From Chenopodium formosanum (taxonomy: Eukaryota; Streptophyta; Magnoliopsida; Caryophyllales; Amaranthaceae): DNA of 64,000 nucleotides. Below the pieces are notes generated by a model. The model was given only the letters and a program-made list of their open reading frames with translations, had not been told where the DNA came from and searched no databases. Of this stretch, positions 10,153 to 21,724 are shown one piece after another. Both the position numbers and the translations under genes were made by a program. Every line of letters begins with the position of its first letter. The first letter of the stretch is position 1. Location of the stretch: assembly GCA_024500155.1 (NCBI GenBank), contig CM044874.1:39006384-39070383 (forward strand), read 5' to 3'.

Positions 10153-10158
10153 CAATCA
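10150..10158 (+). promoter_or_regulatory. Candidate leaky stop (readthrough) TAG-CAA-TCA
   Basis: The stop between protease and RT is followed by CAATCA and fits the UAG-CAR-YYA context that allows readthrough of the tobacco mosaic virus replicase stop in plants. The frame stays open after it until a deletion near 10350. The aligned site of the nested copy is also TAG (45755-45757) but is followed by TAA and displaced by a 1-nt indel. Readthrough itself is inference. Confidence 0.55.
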
Positions 10159-11060
10159 CTGACCGGTGAACGGTCAGATGAGCTACGTCCCCAACCGGCT
10201 GGCGAAAGTATTGACCTCGTACTGGACGACAGCCGTCCAGAACGCACTGTTAAGGTGGGAACGGTTGCTCATGCTACCTTGGGTGCAAGCTTGCACCTTC
10301 TGCTGAAAGAATTCAAAGACATTTTTGCCTTTGAAGTGGAAGAGATGCCAGGTTCATTCGGCCTTGTAATTTTCCCGACTGGGTGGCTAATGTGGTCCTT
10401 GTTAAAAAATCGAATGGGACCTGGCGCATGTGTGTTGATTACACAGACCTCAACAAGGCGTGTCCAAAGGACAGTTATCCACTTCCAAAGATCGACAGTC
10501 TGGTCGATTCTACAGCCGGTCACGCCTTGATGAGCTTTATGGATGCCTACTCCGGCTTCCATCAGATACCCCTGTGGAAGAAAGATCAAGAGAAGACGGC
10601 CTTCGTCATTGATCAGGGGCTATTCTGTTATACTGTGATGCCGTTTGGTTTGAAAAATGCGCCTGCCACTTTCCAACGGATGATTAATACGGTCTTCATT
10701 AATCAGATTGGGAGGAATGTGGAGGCGTACATTGATGACATGATAGTCAAATCCAAGCTACAGACGGATCACCTTGCTGATCTCCGAGAAACATTCACCA
10801 CCCTCAGGCGGCATAAGGTTATGTTAAAATCCTAAGAAATGCGTCTTCGGTGTTGAGTCTGGGAAGTTTCTCGGATTCCTGATTGATCAAAAGGGGATAG
10901 AGGCTAACCCCGAAAAGATACAGGCGGTGATTGACATGAAGTCACCCCGCTCTGTTAAGGAAGTTCAGAGACTCACCGGTTGTCTGGCCGCCCTGGGGAG
11001 GTTCCTCAGCCGGTCAGGTGACAAATGCCTCTACTTCTTCCAAGCAATGGCCCTCATAAA
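10153..11060 (+). pseudogene. Tat reverse transcriptase fragment
   Basis: The frame open after the leaky stop runs to about 10349. There about 150 bp present in the nested copy are missing, and RT resumes one frame over (10351-10835) with the fingers/palm blocks and the active site Y-I-D-D at 10728-10739, the form usual in Tat. A 1-bp shift near 10835 moves the connection region to another frame, traceable to about 11060. RNase H and integrase are absent. It cannot make an active polymerase. Confidence 0.82.
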
Positions 11061-12179
11061 TGATTATGTGGACCTTATGTAGCAATTTCGGGTTCCTTGG
11101 TACGCTAGTTAGCCCCTATAAGCAATTCGACATGATTAAGTAATCGGCTCGATTACAATCACAAGTAGGTGATCGACCTGATAAAAGATCGTCTCACTTA
11201 GCTTATAGCGTCTAAACATTGGCTCATCGCAAAGGTACTGACATAATGGGTTAATAAACAGCAGAGGCGTCGACGCAATGGTTCACAAGCAGCAAAAAGC
11301 GCCGACGTACTGGCACTGCGGAAATTTCAACAAATATCACGGCAGCAAAGTTCAAGCGAGCTTTAAGGATCGACAGGCGTTGATCTCTGGTAATTTTCTT
11401 TGGAATATTATTGGAACAACTGAGGATGGCTTCAGGCGGGGTAATCTTCGATCATGTTCCCTGGCTTGCAGAAGATGGTCACAAGGCGGTAGAAGGTCGT
11501 TTCGGGCAAAGCAATCTTCGATAGTGTTCCCTGGCTTGCGAAAGATTATCACAGCGGAAATTGGAGGCAATTACGGGCGTAGCAGTTTTCAGGTGGTATC
11601 CCTAGCTTGAGGAAGATCGTCAAACAAAAGAAGCTCTTGCATTAGCTTTAGAAACACCTAGCCAAGTTCGAAGTTGCTTTTGCCCTAGATGTGAAAGGTT
11701 TGATATTTATGAGGGTTTGGTCTCAAATCTCTATTTTAACTATATAATTTAATTGTTTGTTTATTACTTTTCCTTGAAGTTACTAACGTGTGTATTTCTT
11801 TATTAGAAAGAGGTACGAGACATTGAAGTGAGTACTTTAATTGTCTAATTGATCTTTTGATATAGAAATCATGCTTATATTGTTATTTTGATTCCTAGTA
11901 TCATGTTAGGATGTTTTATTGCTTCATAGTATCAGGTTTAGGGTAATAATTAATATTTCTACTATTTTCAAGTATGTTTAAAATAATTCTTCCTATTTAT
12001 TTCTTAATATCATGTTAGTATCATGTTAGGGATAAAGATTTGATCTTTAATGTTTAGTGACATGCTAGGGTTTGTTATTAATCTTGTTAGTATCATGACT
12101 AGGATATTGCTAATGTTATTATGCTTTAACATGATTATGATGAAGATTGTTATTATGTTGCTTGATATTATTTATTATA
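11061..12179. other. Non-coding AT-rich spacer with short degenerate repeats
   Basis: After the Tat truncation no protein similarity is seen. 11441-11610 holds a triple 70-bp repeat. 11880-12130 repeats TATCATGTTAGG-like words several times. Frames here are not supported as genes. Confidence 0.5.
11441..11610 (+). repeat. Three tandem copies of a ~70-bp unit
   Basis: AATCTTCGAT followed by GTTCCCTGGCTTGC recurs at 11443 and 11513; a more diverged third unit begins near 11582 (GTATCCCTAGCTTG). Spacing is 70 to 71 bp. No function is recognisable. Confidence 0.7.
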
Positions 12180-13672
12180 ACTTTAACAAGGGAATAAACG
12201 CGTCGTCAATTGTCTATCCCTAGATCAAATACAATTTATACAACCTAAACAAACCTAATACGAGTATGAGGCAAGCATAGGGGTCGAACCACAGGGAGAA
12301 ATGCTTAAGCACCGTATTCATTACCTAGGGTCTAAGCTATCTCGGAACAAGAAGTGTGAATAACTAAGAGATTAAACTAAGAACGAAATGGATTAAAATT
12401 AATATAACTAGGCACTAAGGGAAATGGGTAGGTGAAGATGACGCTTGATCATGCAATAACAAAGTAGTAAATCAATGGTAAACTAAACATGCATGAATAC
12501 CGAAGTAAGGCCCAATCTAACCGCCTTCCGAGGTTAATCGGTTTCTCCTAACATAGCCTCTATGTTTCCACACTAGAACCATATATTAGAAGGTGCAAGC
12601 AAAGAATTATCGATAGTAATGAATCTCAACTAAGTCAACTTCCGTTACTTATTAGCAAAGACTCACCTTTAATCAACTAACAATGTGCACTTGCAAGAAG
12701 ATCAAAGAATATCAAGCATGCAAAGACTTTAATTACCATTAACATAACCCTAACATTATAAGCATGAACAATTAGCAACTACACCATCCCCACACCCTTG
12801 GCTAGGTGACTACTCACAAATCATATTGAAAACAATATCAATCATCAAATCAATAAGCATCAACATGATTAGTAAGCAAAGAAGAAAAATCAAAGCAAAT
12901 AAGCAAAATAAAAAACAAAGGTAAAGAGAAAGAGTAAGAGATTGCTCGTTAATTGAAGATGAAGGTCTAAAAAGGATTGAACAAACTCCTTCTTCAAAAT
13001 CCAAGTTCATCAATGAAGAAAACCACACTTTCTCTCTCTACCAATGAAGACTAATAGTGTTTCTCTATCTAGATTAAGCTTAAAATGTAGAAAAATTAAA
13101 ACTAAGTTAATCTAATCTCCCAAAACGTTCTAAGATGGGACTTATATAGTCCGTACAGAGCTAGCTGATAAAAGGAGAGGTCCGACCGAACATTGGGAAG
13201 GTTCGGCCGGACTACAGGGTAGGTTCGGCCGAACCATGGGTAGGTTCGGTCGAACCTCCCAGATCATGGTCTGGTCGAACTCCTGTGGTTCGACCACTCC
13301 TGCAAATTTGCCAAATTGCATCTTGTCCCTGCCTCGACGTTCGGTCGAACCACTGAGCAGGTTCGGCCACACCTTCAGGAGGTTCGGCCGAACCTCTTCT
13401 GAATCATACTTCCTCCAGCTTCCCTTGAGCTTAGCTTCCTCCTCTTGAAAATCCCGATGGTTCCTACAAAGCATAAGCATGAAAATCACAGTAAAAACAA
13501 AGCGAGAAGACTAAAAGAAGGGAAGATAAAAGAGAAAGAAAAGAGGAAGCAAAACTAAGTAAAAATGCTTAGAAAAAGGGCCAAACAAGTGCAAATTAAT
13601 GAGGGGAGAATCCTTAGAGAAAAAGGATAAAAGAGTGGCATAAAAACAAGTGCAAATGCCACTCATCAGTTA
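12180..13672 (-). repeat. Probable solo LTR, minus orientation
   Basis: Read on the minus strand it starts TGATGAGTGGCATTTGC at 13672, has GC-rich palindromes, then TATATAAG near 13143-13150, and ends near 12180-12240. It contains the phrase GGTCGAACCACAGGGAG (plus strand), also seen in LTR ends of Athila-like elements. No internal coding region is attached and no clean TSD was found, so the right end is firm and the left end approximate. Confidence 0.5.
13170..13400. repeat. Cluster of GGTTCGGCCGAACC-type palindromes
   Basis: At least seven perfect or near-perfect copies of the self-complementary word GGTTCGGCCGAACC, or half of it, occur in about 230 bp. The cluster sits just upstream (on the minus strand) of the TATA-like box of the probable LTR. 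Confidence 0.8.
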
Positions 13673-14322
13673 TTGTTATTGCTTGACCACACCTTTTATG
13701 CATATTTAAAGAGAATTTGTACTTGTAATCATGCTTAATAAGATAATTAATAATCTTGTTTAGTCTAATTTGATTATAATTCAAGTGATCACCAATAATA
13801 GTTTTGTTGGTGCATTAATATTCAACCAACATAGATAAACAAGTTTAGGGTAAACCTATTGATTGCAAGTTATTTAGAAAGTGCACATGAATACGAGAAG
13901 AATAAAGTAGGGGCCTATTTTTAGGGCAAGTTCAATCTCTTTTAGGTTGGATTTGTACCTTCATCCCCAAACTTCCAATCTTGGTTCCAGACCTATTGGA
14001 GTTAACGATCTTCTGGATCGTTAGGGGGTGTAACCTTCACCATGTGAACGGTTTACAAGTTCCTAAAACTTGTTGGCAACTCTTTTACTCTAGCTTCCTT
14101 CCCTTTGGACGCCATCATTCTTAAGTGTATGATCACAGTGGGGCTCAAGTGTGGGATGGCTTGAAATATTCCCTACACCGACCAAAGTATAAAAAATTTC
14201 CAAGTTAATCAAACCTTTTTAATTGAATTATACATGATGTCGAATCCATTGAAGTTATAAAATTCACTTTCGAGAGGTATAATTTCTCTTGAGAAGCGAA
14301 ATTATCCCTCTCGAGGGGTTTA
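13673..14322. other. Unassigned spacer
   Basis: AT-rich and without coding potential. One short perfect hairpin, AACGATC-TTCTG-GATCGTT, lies near 14006-14024. Nothing else is recognised. Confidence 0.45.
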
Positions 14323-14870
14323 TGTTTAGGAGTATTTTTTTCCCCCTTTTATAGACAAATGAGAGGCAAACAAGTGGCCAAATTATAATCCGAGTGGCCA
14401 AATTATAAGCCGACATGTGGCATCTTGTTCAACTAATATAGGACAATAAAAGCATGACACGTGGCCAAAAGAGAGATATTAGAAAATGAAGGGCTCAAGC
14501 CCATTAAGGAAAGATGCCTAGCATGAAGGAAACCCTAATACACGTGTCAACCACGTACAAGGCAGTCAATCTTCTTAGGTTATAAAACCCTAGGAACATG
14601 ATCTCCTACTTCCCTATAAATACCCCATCATTTCATGATGTAAGGGAACAACACACAACTCCCAAAGGCACTCTGCCCAAAATATGCTCCCAAATCTCTT
14701 TACTTTCTCTCTCTAAAATTCCGTTTTCCGGTCGCTAACTTGATTGTCGGAGGCGGATCTCCGATAAACCAGAATCTATTGTTTTGTAGGTGTTCAGGCC
14801 GTACAAGTGTTGCATCCTGGATTTGTCTCCCGTGGAATCCATACCCCCCTTCAAATTATCCAAAAAATCC
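14323..14870 (+). repeat. Tat-like solo LTR
   Basis: Begins TGTTTAGGAGTATTTTTTTC, similar to the start of the Tat LTR at 7053. It has TATAAATA at 14615-14622 and the block CTAACTTG..GTCGGAGGCGGA near 14738-14758, also found at 7436-7456. No primer site or gag follows, so it is a solo or truncated LTR; the right edge is approximate. Confidence 0.65.
14626..14640 (+). promoter_or_regulatory. Hairpin just after TATA box
   Basis: CATCAT-TTC-ATGATG is a perfect inverted repeat 4 bp after TATAAATA, with flanking CCC and GGG that can extend the stem. It occupies the same position as the hairpins in the other Tat LTRs. Confidence 0.6.
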
Positions 14871-14929
14871 CTGAAACAGGTTTAAGCTCTCTCAAGGACT
14901 TTTTCTCTCTAGGACTTTCTTTCTATACT

Positions 14930-15893
14930 TTAGTTTCATTTTACTTTCTTTTGATTCACTTTCATTTGTTGAATGCATTTTGACTTTCATTTGAATCAAT
15001 AAAATTTGTTTGACTGTGTTTGACTTTCATTTGATTCAATTAGCTTTATTAAATGCATTTGACTTTCTTTTGATTCTAAAAGCTCTTTTTCAATGTGTTT
15101 GACTTTCATTTGATCCAAATAGTTTTTTTGAAAGTGTTTGACATTAATTTGATTCAAAAAGCTTTATTTGAATGTCTTTGACTTTCATTTGATACAATTA
15201 GATTTGTTGAATGCATTTAACTTTCATTTGATTCAAAAAGCTTTATTTAAATCTGTTTGACTTTCATTTGATTTAAATAGCTTTGTAAAATGTGTTTGAC
15301 TTTTATTTAATTCAAGTAGCTTTGTTGAATGCATTTGACTTTCATTTGATTCAAAAACCTTTGTTTGAATGTGTTTAACTTTCATTTGATTCAATTAGCT
15401 TTATTAAATGCATTTGACTTTCATTTGATTCAAAAAGCATTGTTTGAATGTGTTAGACTTTCATTTGATTCAATTAGCTTTGTCGAATGCATTTGACTTT
15501 CATTTGATTCAAAAAGATTTATTTGAATGTGTTTGACCTTCATTTGACTCAAACGGTTTCCGTTTGGATGTGTTTAACTTTCAATATATTCACAAAGCTT
15601 TGTTTGAATGTGTTTGACTTTCATTTATTTCAATTAGCTTTATTGAATGCACTTCACTTTCACTTGATTCAAAAAGCTTGGTATGAAAGTGTTAGACTTT
15701 AACTTGATTCAAATGTTTTTTTTGAAAATGTTTGACATTAATCTGATTCAAAAAGCTTTATTTGAATGTGTTTGACTTTCATTTGATTTAATTAGTTTCG
15801 TTAAATGCATTTGATTTTCATTTGATTAAAAAAGCTTTATTTGAATATGTCTGACTTTCTTTTGATTAAACTAGCATTGTTAAATACATTTTG
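14930..15893. repeat. 39/40-bp satellite, left part
   Basis: Tandem copies of a unit containing TTTGACTTTCATTTGATTCA. Two variants of 39 bp (ending CAATTAGCTTTGTTGAATGCA) and 40 bp (ending CAAAAAGCTTTGTTTGAATGTG) often alternate, giving a dimer of about 79 bp. Units are heavily diverged. The array continues at 21815 beyond the LINE. Confidence 0.9.
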
Positions 15894-16242
15894 AATTTTT
15901 TTTTGGTAAATTGAACTTTTATTACCAAAAGGAGAGCAAAAATTACAACTTACAACAAGCTAAGTTGTAACCCCAAACTACAACACCTGAACACAAGTAC
16001 CCAAACACCAAAAATGTTCCTGAAACTTAGGTGCCACCTTCAAGGAAGGGTTTACCAAAGCAGCAGAACCAAACCTACCCCTTCAACCTCTCACCACCTT
16101 CTAGGAAGGGTGAAAAAGGGAAAGGAAAGGAACACAAACCCAAAAAAGCCCCCTTAGACTCAGCTGAAGAACATGACCCCAGCGGGCCAGGACAGCAGGC
16201 CAGAACAAAGAACAGCAAAAAAACAAACAACCAAAGAGAGGC

Positions 16243-17915
16243 CTAAAAGATTAAACATTTATACTCAGCCTCATTACACCTACAAGAAACATTAAAGAGA
16301 ATATCTCTAACTGTAATTTCAGCAGGTTTGCAGTCTCCATTGAAGACAACTGAATTCCTTTGAATCCAAATGCTATAAAAATTTTCAGCAAATGCCATAA
16401 GCAACATACTTCCTTTCTTAGTTCTGCAATTCTTCCAAATCCATTTAATTTCCTTAGAAAATTGCAGAATTTGCCTATGATACTGCAAAGTCTTCAAAAC
16501 AGCATCCCACACCTTATGAGAATAGGCACATTCAAAGAAAAGATGATGAATTGTTTCATCAACCTGTAAACACATAAGACAAACTGGATCACAATTAATA
16601 TGCCAATTAATCAATCTGTCTTTTGTGACCAATCTGTTCCAAAGAACAAGCCACAAAATAAAAATGCTCTTAGGAGTCGCTCTATTATTGCACACCAGCT
16701 TTCTCCAAGGAACTTTCTGCCTCTGGGGTCTAAGTAAAGTATACAGCTTCTTAATTTTCATAGCTTGGCCCTGAACAATACTCCCCCAGCCCCCAATGTT
16801 ATCAACAACTTCTCTACAATGCAAAATTTTCCTAAGAACCCAAGAACACTTCTTAGGCACAGGAAAATCCCAGCAGCTCTTATTTTTAAAGTAGTAGACA
16901 TGAACCCATTTAACCCGCAAGTTATCAGCCTTGTGAGCCAAGTCCCAAAGTAACTTAGTTACAATAGCTTTATTCCAAATAGGAAGAGAGAGAATGTTCC
17001 ATCCCCCACTAACTTTGGGCAAACAAACTGTATCCCAGGCCACCATAGCTTTTTTTGAGAACCCAACAGTTCTAGTCCAAAGAAAAGCTATAAATCTAGC
17101 TTCAATTTCTTTCAAAATTTTCTTTGGAAGAACAAAGATTTGAGCCCAAAAGGCTTGAACACCAAACAGCACACCTTTAATCAGCTGAACCCTCCCATCA
17201 TAGGAAAGATTCCTAGCAGCCCAACTGTTAATCTTAGAAGTTATCCTTTCAACCAAAGGCCTGATTGGCTAATAATTAACTTCTTTGAAGAGAGAGGCAC
17301 CCCAAGATACCTAAAAGGAAGAGTACCCTAGGAAACCCCTAAAACTTCCCTTAAATATGTCTGAGCTGTTTCATCAATGCCCCCAAATAACACTTCACTC
17401 TTATCCAAATTTGCAGCAAGCCCAGAAGCCATTGAGAACTTCTGAAAAGCTTTAAAAAGAAGTTGGACAGAAGTAGAATCAGCCCTAGCAAACATCAAAA
17501 GATCATCTACAAACATGAGATGAGTGATACCTAACTTCTCACACCTTGGATGGTAATTGAAGTCAGGATTAAGCTTCAAATCATGCAAACATCTTGTGAG
17601 ATATTCCATACCAATGGAAAAAAGAAAAGGGGACATAGGATCCCCTTTTCTCAACCCCTTCTTTGCAGCAAAAGGAACAGTAGGAAACCCATTCAGAAAA
17701 ATAGAGAAAGATACTGAAGAGACACACCCATAACCCACCCTATAAATTGCCTTGGGAATCCTAAATCTTCAATGACAAAACTAAGATATCTCCATTCAAG
17801 AGAGTCATAAGCCTTTTTCAAATCAACCTTGAGCATACACCTTAGAGTTACAAATCTATGAGAATAACCCTTGATCAACTCAGTAGCTAGTAAAATGTTG
17901 TCACTAATATGTGAC
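16243..17915 (-). pseudogene. LINE ORF2: reverse transcriptase and C-terminal region
   Basis: Read from 17915 downwards: the S-D-N-I-L-L-A-T-E-L block, the K-K-A-Y-D-S-L-E-W block, G-L-R-K-G-D-P-M-S-P, the active site F-V-D-D near 17500, and then from 17256 the conserved C-terminal RVT zinc-finger region with W-x-L-W-N-R-L and C-x2-C..H-x4-H..C type residues. A TAG at 17328-17330 and a 1-bp frameshift near 17265 break the frame. The natural stop is at 16243. The function would be target-primed reverse transcription. Confidence 0.85.
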
Positions 17916-17994
17916 GAGGGTTGAAGCTAGGTCGTTGAAACTAACCCCTACCCAAGGCCAAACAAAATTTGTAATCTCTCAACACACCCTTATA

Positions 17995-18206
17995 CAAATG
18001 TAATGAACACTAGGGCTCGGGATCCACATATACTTGTATAATGGTAAGTCAAGGGTCGAACCACTAAGGAATGGAGAGTGATCTTATATTGCCAAGTTAA
18101 GCTATTCCGGAAAGGTTAAGTAAGGGTGTGAATGCTAAACAACTAGTCAAGCTAAGTTTGGACAAATGTAATGAACACTAGGGCTCGGGATCCACATATA
18201 CTTGTA
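17995..18206 (+). repeat. 44-bp direct repeat, two copies
   Basis: The 44 bases from 17995 (including ATGAACACTAGGGCTCGGGA) recur without visible change at 18163-18206, 168 bp apart. Likely a recent local duplication within the LTR-like insert. Confidence 0.8.
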
Positions 18207-18954
18207 ACGGTTTTCGCTAATTGGGAAAGAATTGACTGAGTCGAGTGATGCGAGGGAAAACCAATCATGCAACCAAAAGAGAATATCAAGCTATTTTCCT
18301 AGAGGTCTAACTAGCGTCAACTACGATAAACTCTAGCTAGGAACGTCACAAGACACCTCAATCGTGTAAATGCAAGCCACAAATCAATGGTCCGTATCAA
18401 TGTGAACCTACAGTGCAATATAGTGTGAATAACTAGGGTGATCAAGCCTAAATCAAACACACACATGCACATAATCAATTAACCAATTCAATCACATCAT
18501 CAACTCCATCAATTTCCCCAAATTAACATCAATCCATTACTCATACATGCTTCACCATTACCATAGCAAGAAAACTACTCACTAGCCATTGAAATCAAGA
18601 TCAAAACAAGGCTAAACAACAAATTCATCATGATCAAATTAAACAAGCTAAAATCAAATCACAAATCAATCAAACTTTAATCAAACTTGAACTTTCAACA
18701 AAACAATTGAAATCAAACTAAAGATTGAATTAAAGAAAAGGAATCCTTACAAACTTGATCAAAGATCAAAGGAAATGGAGAAATCTTCAACCAACAACAA
18801 TCCACCATGAAATTCTCTCTCTAAAAATCTAGAGTTTCTCTCTCTAAAAATCTAAAACTAACTCTAATTCTATTCTAATTCTCCTCTTCCTAAAAATAGA
18901 AGGAAAAACTATCTATATAGGAAAGATACAAAAGGAAAGTTAGTTAGATCGTCC

Positions 18955-19120
18955 CAAAAGAGACCCCGGAAGGCGCGGTCGCAACAGAGGAGAGGCGCGG
19001 CAGCGGGAAAAAGGGTACGGAACAGGGACCCTTGCAGGCGCGCCCGCACCCGAACTAGGCGCGCCCGCGCCACCCAGGTGCGCGGCCGTACCACCCTCGT
19101 GCGCGCCCGCACCTGGCTTC
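18955..19120. repeat. GC-rich cluster of GGCGCGCCCGC-like words
   Basis: About 165 bp of very high GC in an AT-rich setting, with repeated half-palindromes such as GGCGCGCCCGC and GCGCGGCCG. It sits just upstream (minus strand) of the TATA-like box of the LTR-like insert. Confidence 0.7.
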
Positions 19121-19167
19121 AGGGGAGCCCCCCTCATCTTCGTCCAAGCTCATCCTCGTGGGCTCGA

Positions 19168-20320
19168 CTGAAAATAGAATCAATTCTATTTCTAGAGTGT
19201 CTATGTTTCATCATAGAGAAAAAATATCCATTATTAGCATCACCCAACTTCACCTATTCCACTCTAGATTTTTGCTTATAAATGCTCTCTTGGATTCTAG
19301 TCCAAAATTTAATCTGAGAAATGGCTTCAGATTCTTCAACTTGAAGCTCATGACTGTTCACATTATTAGCTAGCTGCCTCTGAATACTATCAAGAGAGAT
19401 ATTAGCATATTCCAGCATCTTAGCAATTTTAGCAAAATACTTCAGATGCAAAGTTTTAATTTTGCTCTTGACATTTTTCAACTTCTTCCAAACCCTCAGC
19501 ATAGCACTGCCAGAAACAGCTTCACTCCAAGCACCTTTAACAGTGTCCTGAAACAAATCATGCTGAGCAATATAATTGATAAATCTGAAAGGTCTACCAT
19601 GAGAAGTAGGAGCAACAGAAAGCTTAATCAAAATAGGACTATGAACAGATAGAGCAGGAGTAAGGTAAACAACCTTCACATGCCCATACAGATCAAACCA
19701 CCTCTGGTTGATAAGACCCCTGTCAATCCTAGTATATGTTCTAGGCCCATCAATGTGCCTTATCAGACCAGGAATAAAAAGCTCCTTTACTTTTAATCTC
19801 ACAAAATTCCATCACATCAACAAGTTCTTGGAATTCTCTCACTTCATAGTCAGAAATTGGATTACCATTAATCTTGTCTTCAGAGCTAAAAACTGAGTTA
19901 AAATCCCCAACACAGACCCAAGGACTCTGCTGAAGCCCCAAACTCTGAATCCCAGCCCATAAAGCCTTCCTATCATTAATAAAGTGAAGCTTATACACAA
20001 AGGTACAGAGAATCTGAGTTGAGATATCTTTGTGACTAACAGAGCAGTGAATGAATTGTTCATTAAGTGATAGCACATCAAGGGTAATAACATCATAATT
20101 CCAACCAACCCATATCCTTCCTTTCTAAGAGCAACAATAATTACTGACCCAAGACCAAGAAAAACCAAACCTTTTTTGCAAAGCTTGGTATTTCCCAATC
20201 TTCACCTTAGTCTCAAGTAACCCAATGACTTCAATTGAATGATTTCTAAGTAGCCTTATTACATTGGCTACCCTGCCTGGGTCATTCTAACCCCTGACAT
20301 TCCAAGAGCATATAATCATG
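19168..20320 (-). pseudogene. LINE ORF2: endonuclease part
   Basis: On the minus strand ORF2 starts at 20320 with M-I-I-C-S-W-N-V-R-G, the standard start of plant L1 endonuclease. E-T-K-V follows and the G-D-F-N catalytic block lies near 19900. Stops (for example TAG right after W-N-V-R-G) and frameshifts near 20140 and 19810 break it. The family nicks target DNA to prime reverse transcription. Confidence 0.83.
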
Positions 20321-21724
20321 GAACAGTAGGGGGTAGTAACTGACCCCCACCAGTATTAAGGAAAAATCCACCATCCTCATTATTGAGAGCCAAAAATGCA
20401 CTAGATTGTGCAATTTGCTGAGAATTCCTCACACTTTGGCTACTCTTGTTCTTCCTTCCCACAACCCTCCAGCCATCATTAGAATTATAGTCACCAGTGC
20501 CAACACCTGGAGTAGCATGAACAGTTTTAGGTTTAGGTTGAGCTTCAACTAGAACAGGTTGTACCTGCTTTGGCATCCAAACCTTTTTCTGAGCATCTAG
20601 TTTAGAAACAGGCTGAGGTTTCTGAGTTTGCACTGGTTCACTCTTAACAATTGCACAATCATGCCCTGCCTTACCGTATTTCTTACAAAAAGGTGGTTTC
20701 CATTCAAAAATTACCTTTAACTCAAGAATCTTACCACTAGGACTTTCAACCAGCACAGACTTAGGCAGGTCCTTAGTTATATCTACTTCAATTAATACTC
20801 TAGCAAAAGACACTCTCATCTGCCTAGTTGTACACTCATCTGCACAAACTGGAACTCCCAAAGGCTCCCAATTCTGCTAAGAGTCTCCACTCCCCAGCAG
20901 TTCAGAGGGAGGTTAGGGAATTTTACCCATAGAGGAACAATTCTTAAGATCTCAGCATGAAAATCAAATTTAGAACTCCAAGTTTTGACTATAGCTGGCT
21001 TACCATAAAACATATGAGGCCCAGAACATTAAATCAGATTCATATCGGTCTTAGATTTCAGATTAATAACAAAGTAACCATCATCATGCCAATAAATGTC
21101 TAGTTTCCCTATATTACTCCAGTTCTCAGCGATAAATCGATGAACAGCAGCAATAGTAGGATAATAACCAACAACATAAAACACAATAGCATTATTCCAT
21201 TTCAGATTACATGCATTCAATTCAGACTCCTGAAGCTGAGCTATTCTCTTCCCATCTTGAACTTTCGGGGCAACAAAAGACAGGGGAACCCCTTTAGCAG
21301 TGAGCTTTCCAGTCCATTTCCCTTCAGCTTCCTTAATCTCACCCTTAGGAGCTTTAAAAGCATGATTACCTTGTTCAGACTGGCTCGTACCCGCCGGAAC
21401 AGTAATCAAGCTTGAATATTAAGCAAGATTCAATGGAACAATACTCGGTGAAACCATAGTTACTATACCATTAGATTTCTTCAACTTATCAACCAGAATT
21501 GATTGCTAGTTTTGTTCCAGCAATAGAAGATCATTTTTGGATATCATTCCAGCAGATGGATGAACCAGATGAGCTGGAGGTGTGACCAGTTCATCACCAC
21601 CTCCTTCTGGGGTCGAATTAAAAGAGCTTGAAAAACCTAACAATCCATCATTCAAAACATTCAGATTAGATGTTTGTTGAGTATTTTGAGGGAGAGGAGT
21701 AGATTGCTTCTTCTTCCTTGCCAT
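20316..21724 (-). pseudogene. LINE ORF1, DUF4283/zinc-knuckle type
   Basis: ATG at 21724 starts a Lys-rich N-terminus. A DUF4283-like domain lies at about 21310-20830 in several frames, then a knuckle near 20690 that reads C-K-K-Y-G-K-A-G-H-D-C: the second Cys of CCHC is Tyr. A Pro/Gln/Lys-rich tail ends at 20316, overlapping the ORF2 start. ORF1 proteins bind the LINE RNA. At least two stops and frame changes make it a pseudogene. Confidence 0.8.

Larger units (their letters stand above)
7053..11060 (+). mobile_element. Tat-lineage Ty3/gypsy element, 3'-truncated
   Basis: LTR, primer-binding site, gag, protease and RT can be followed; similarity to Tat pol stops at the start of RNase H near 11060. 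Integrase and the 3' LTR are absent. Proteins match the nested minus-strand element at 37781-48734 closely (same capsid, finger and protease blocks), so both belong to one family. Damage: TAG at 9076, loss of about 150 bp near 10350 and a 1-bp frameshift near 10835. Confidence 0.85.
17916..19167 (-). repeat. LTR-like insertion within LINE ORF2
   Basis: LINE coding sequence stops at about 19167 and resumes at 17915; the stretch between RT fingers and palm is missing, so insertion came with a deletion. The insert has the GGTCGAACCAC phrase near 18054, a minus-strand TATATAG near 18912, and a GC cluster (GGCGCGCCCGC words) at 18955-19120. This is the same order as the probable LTR at 12180-13672. 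A 44-bp direct repeat occurs at 17995 and 18163. Confidence 0.5.

Noticed and set aside
13142..13489. Frames of 115 and 70 aa over the GGTTCGGCCGAACC cluster
   Set aside because: They exist because the palindromes lack stop codons; no start context, domain or neighbour supports a gene.
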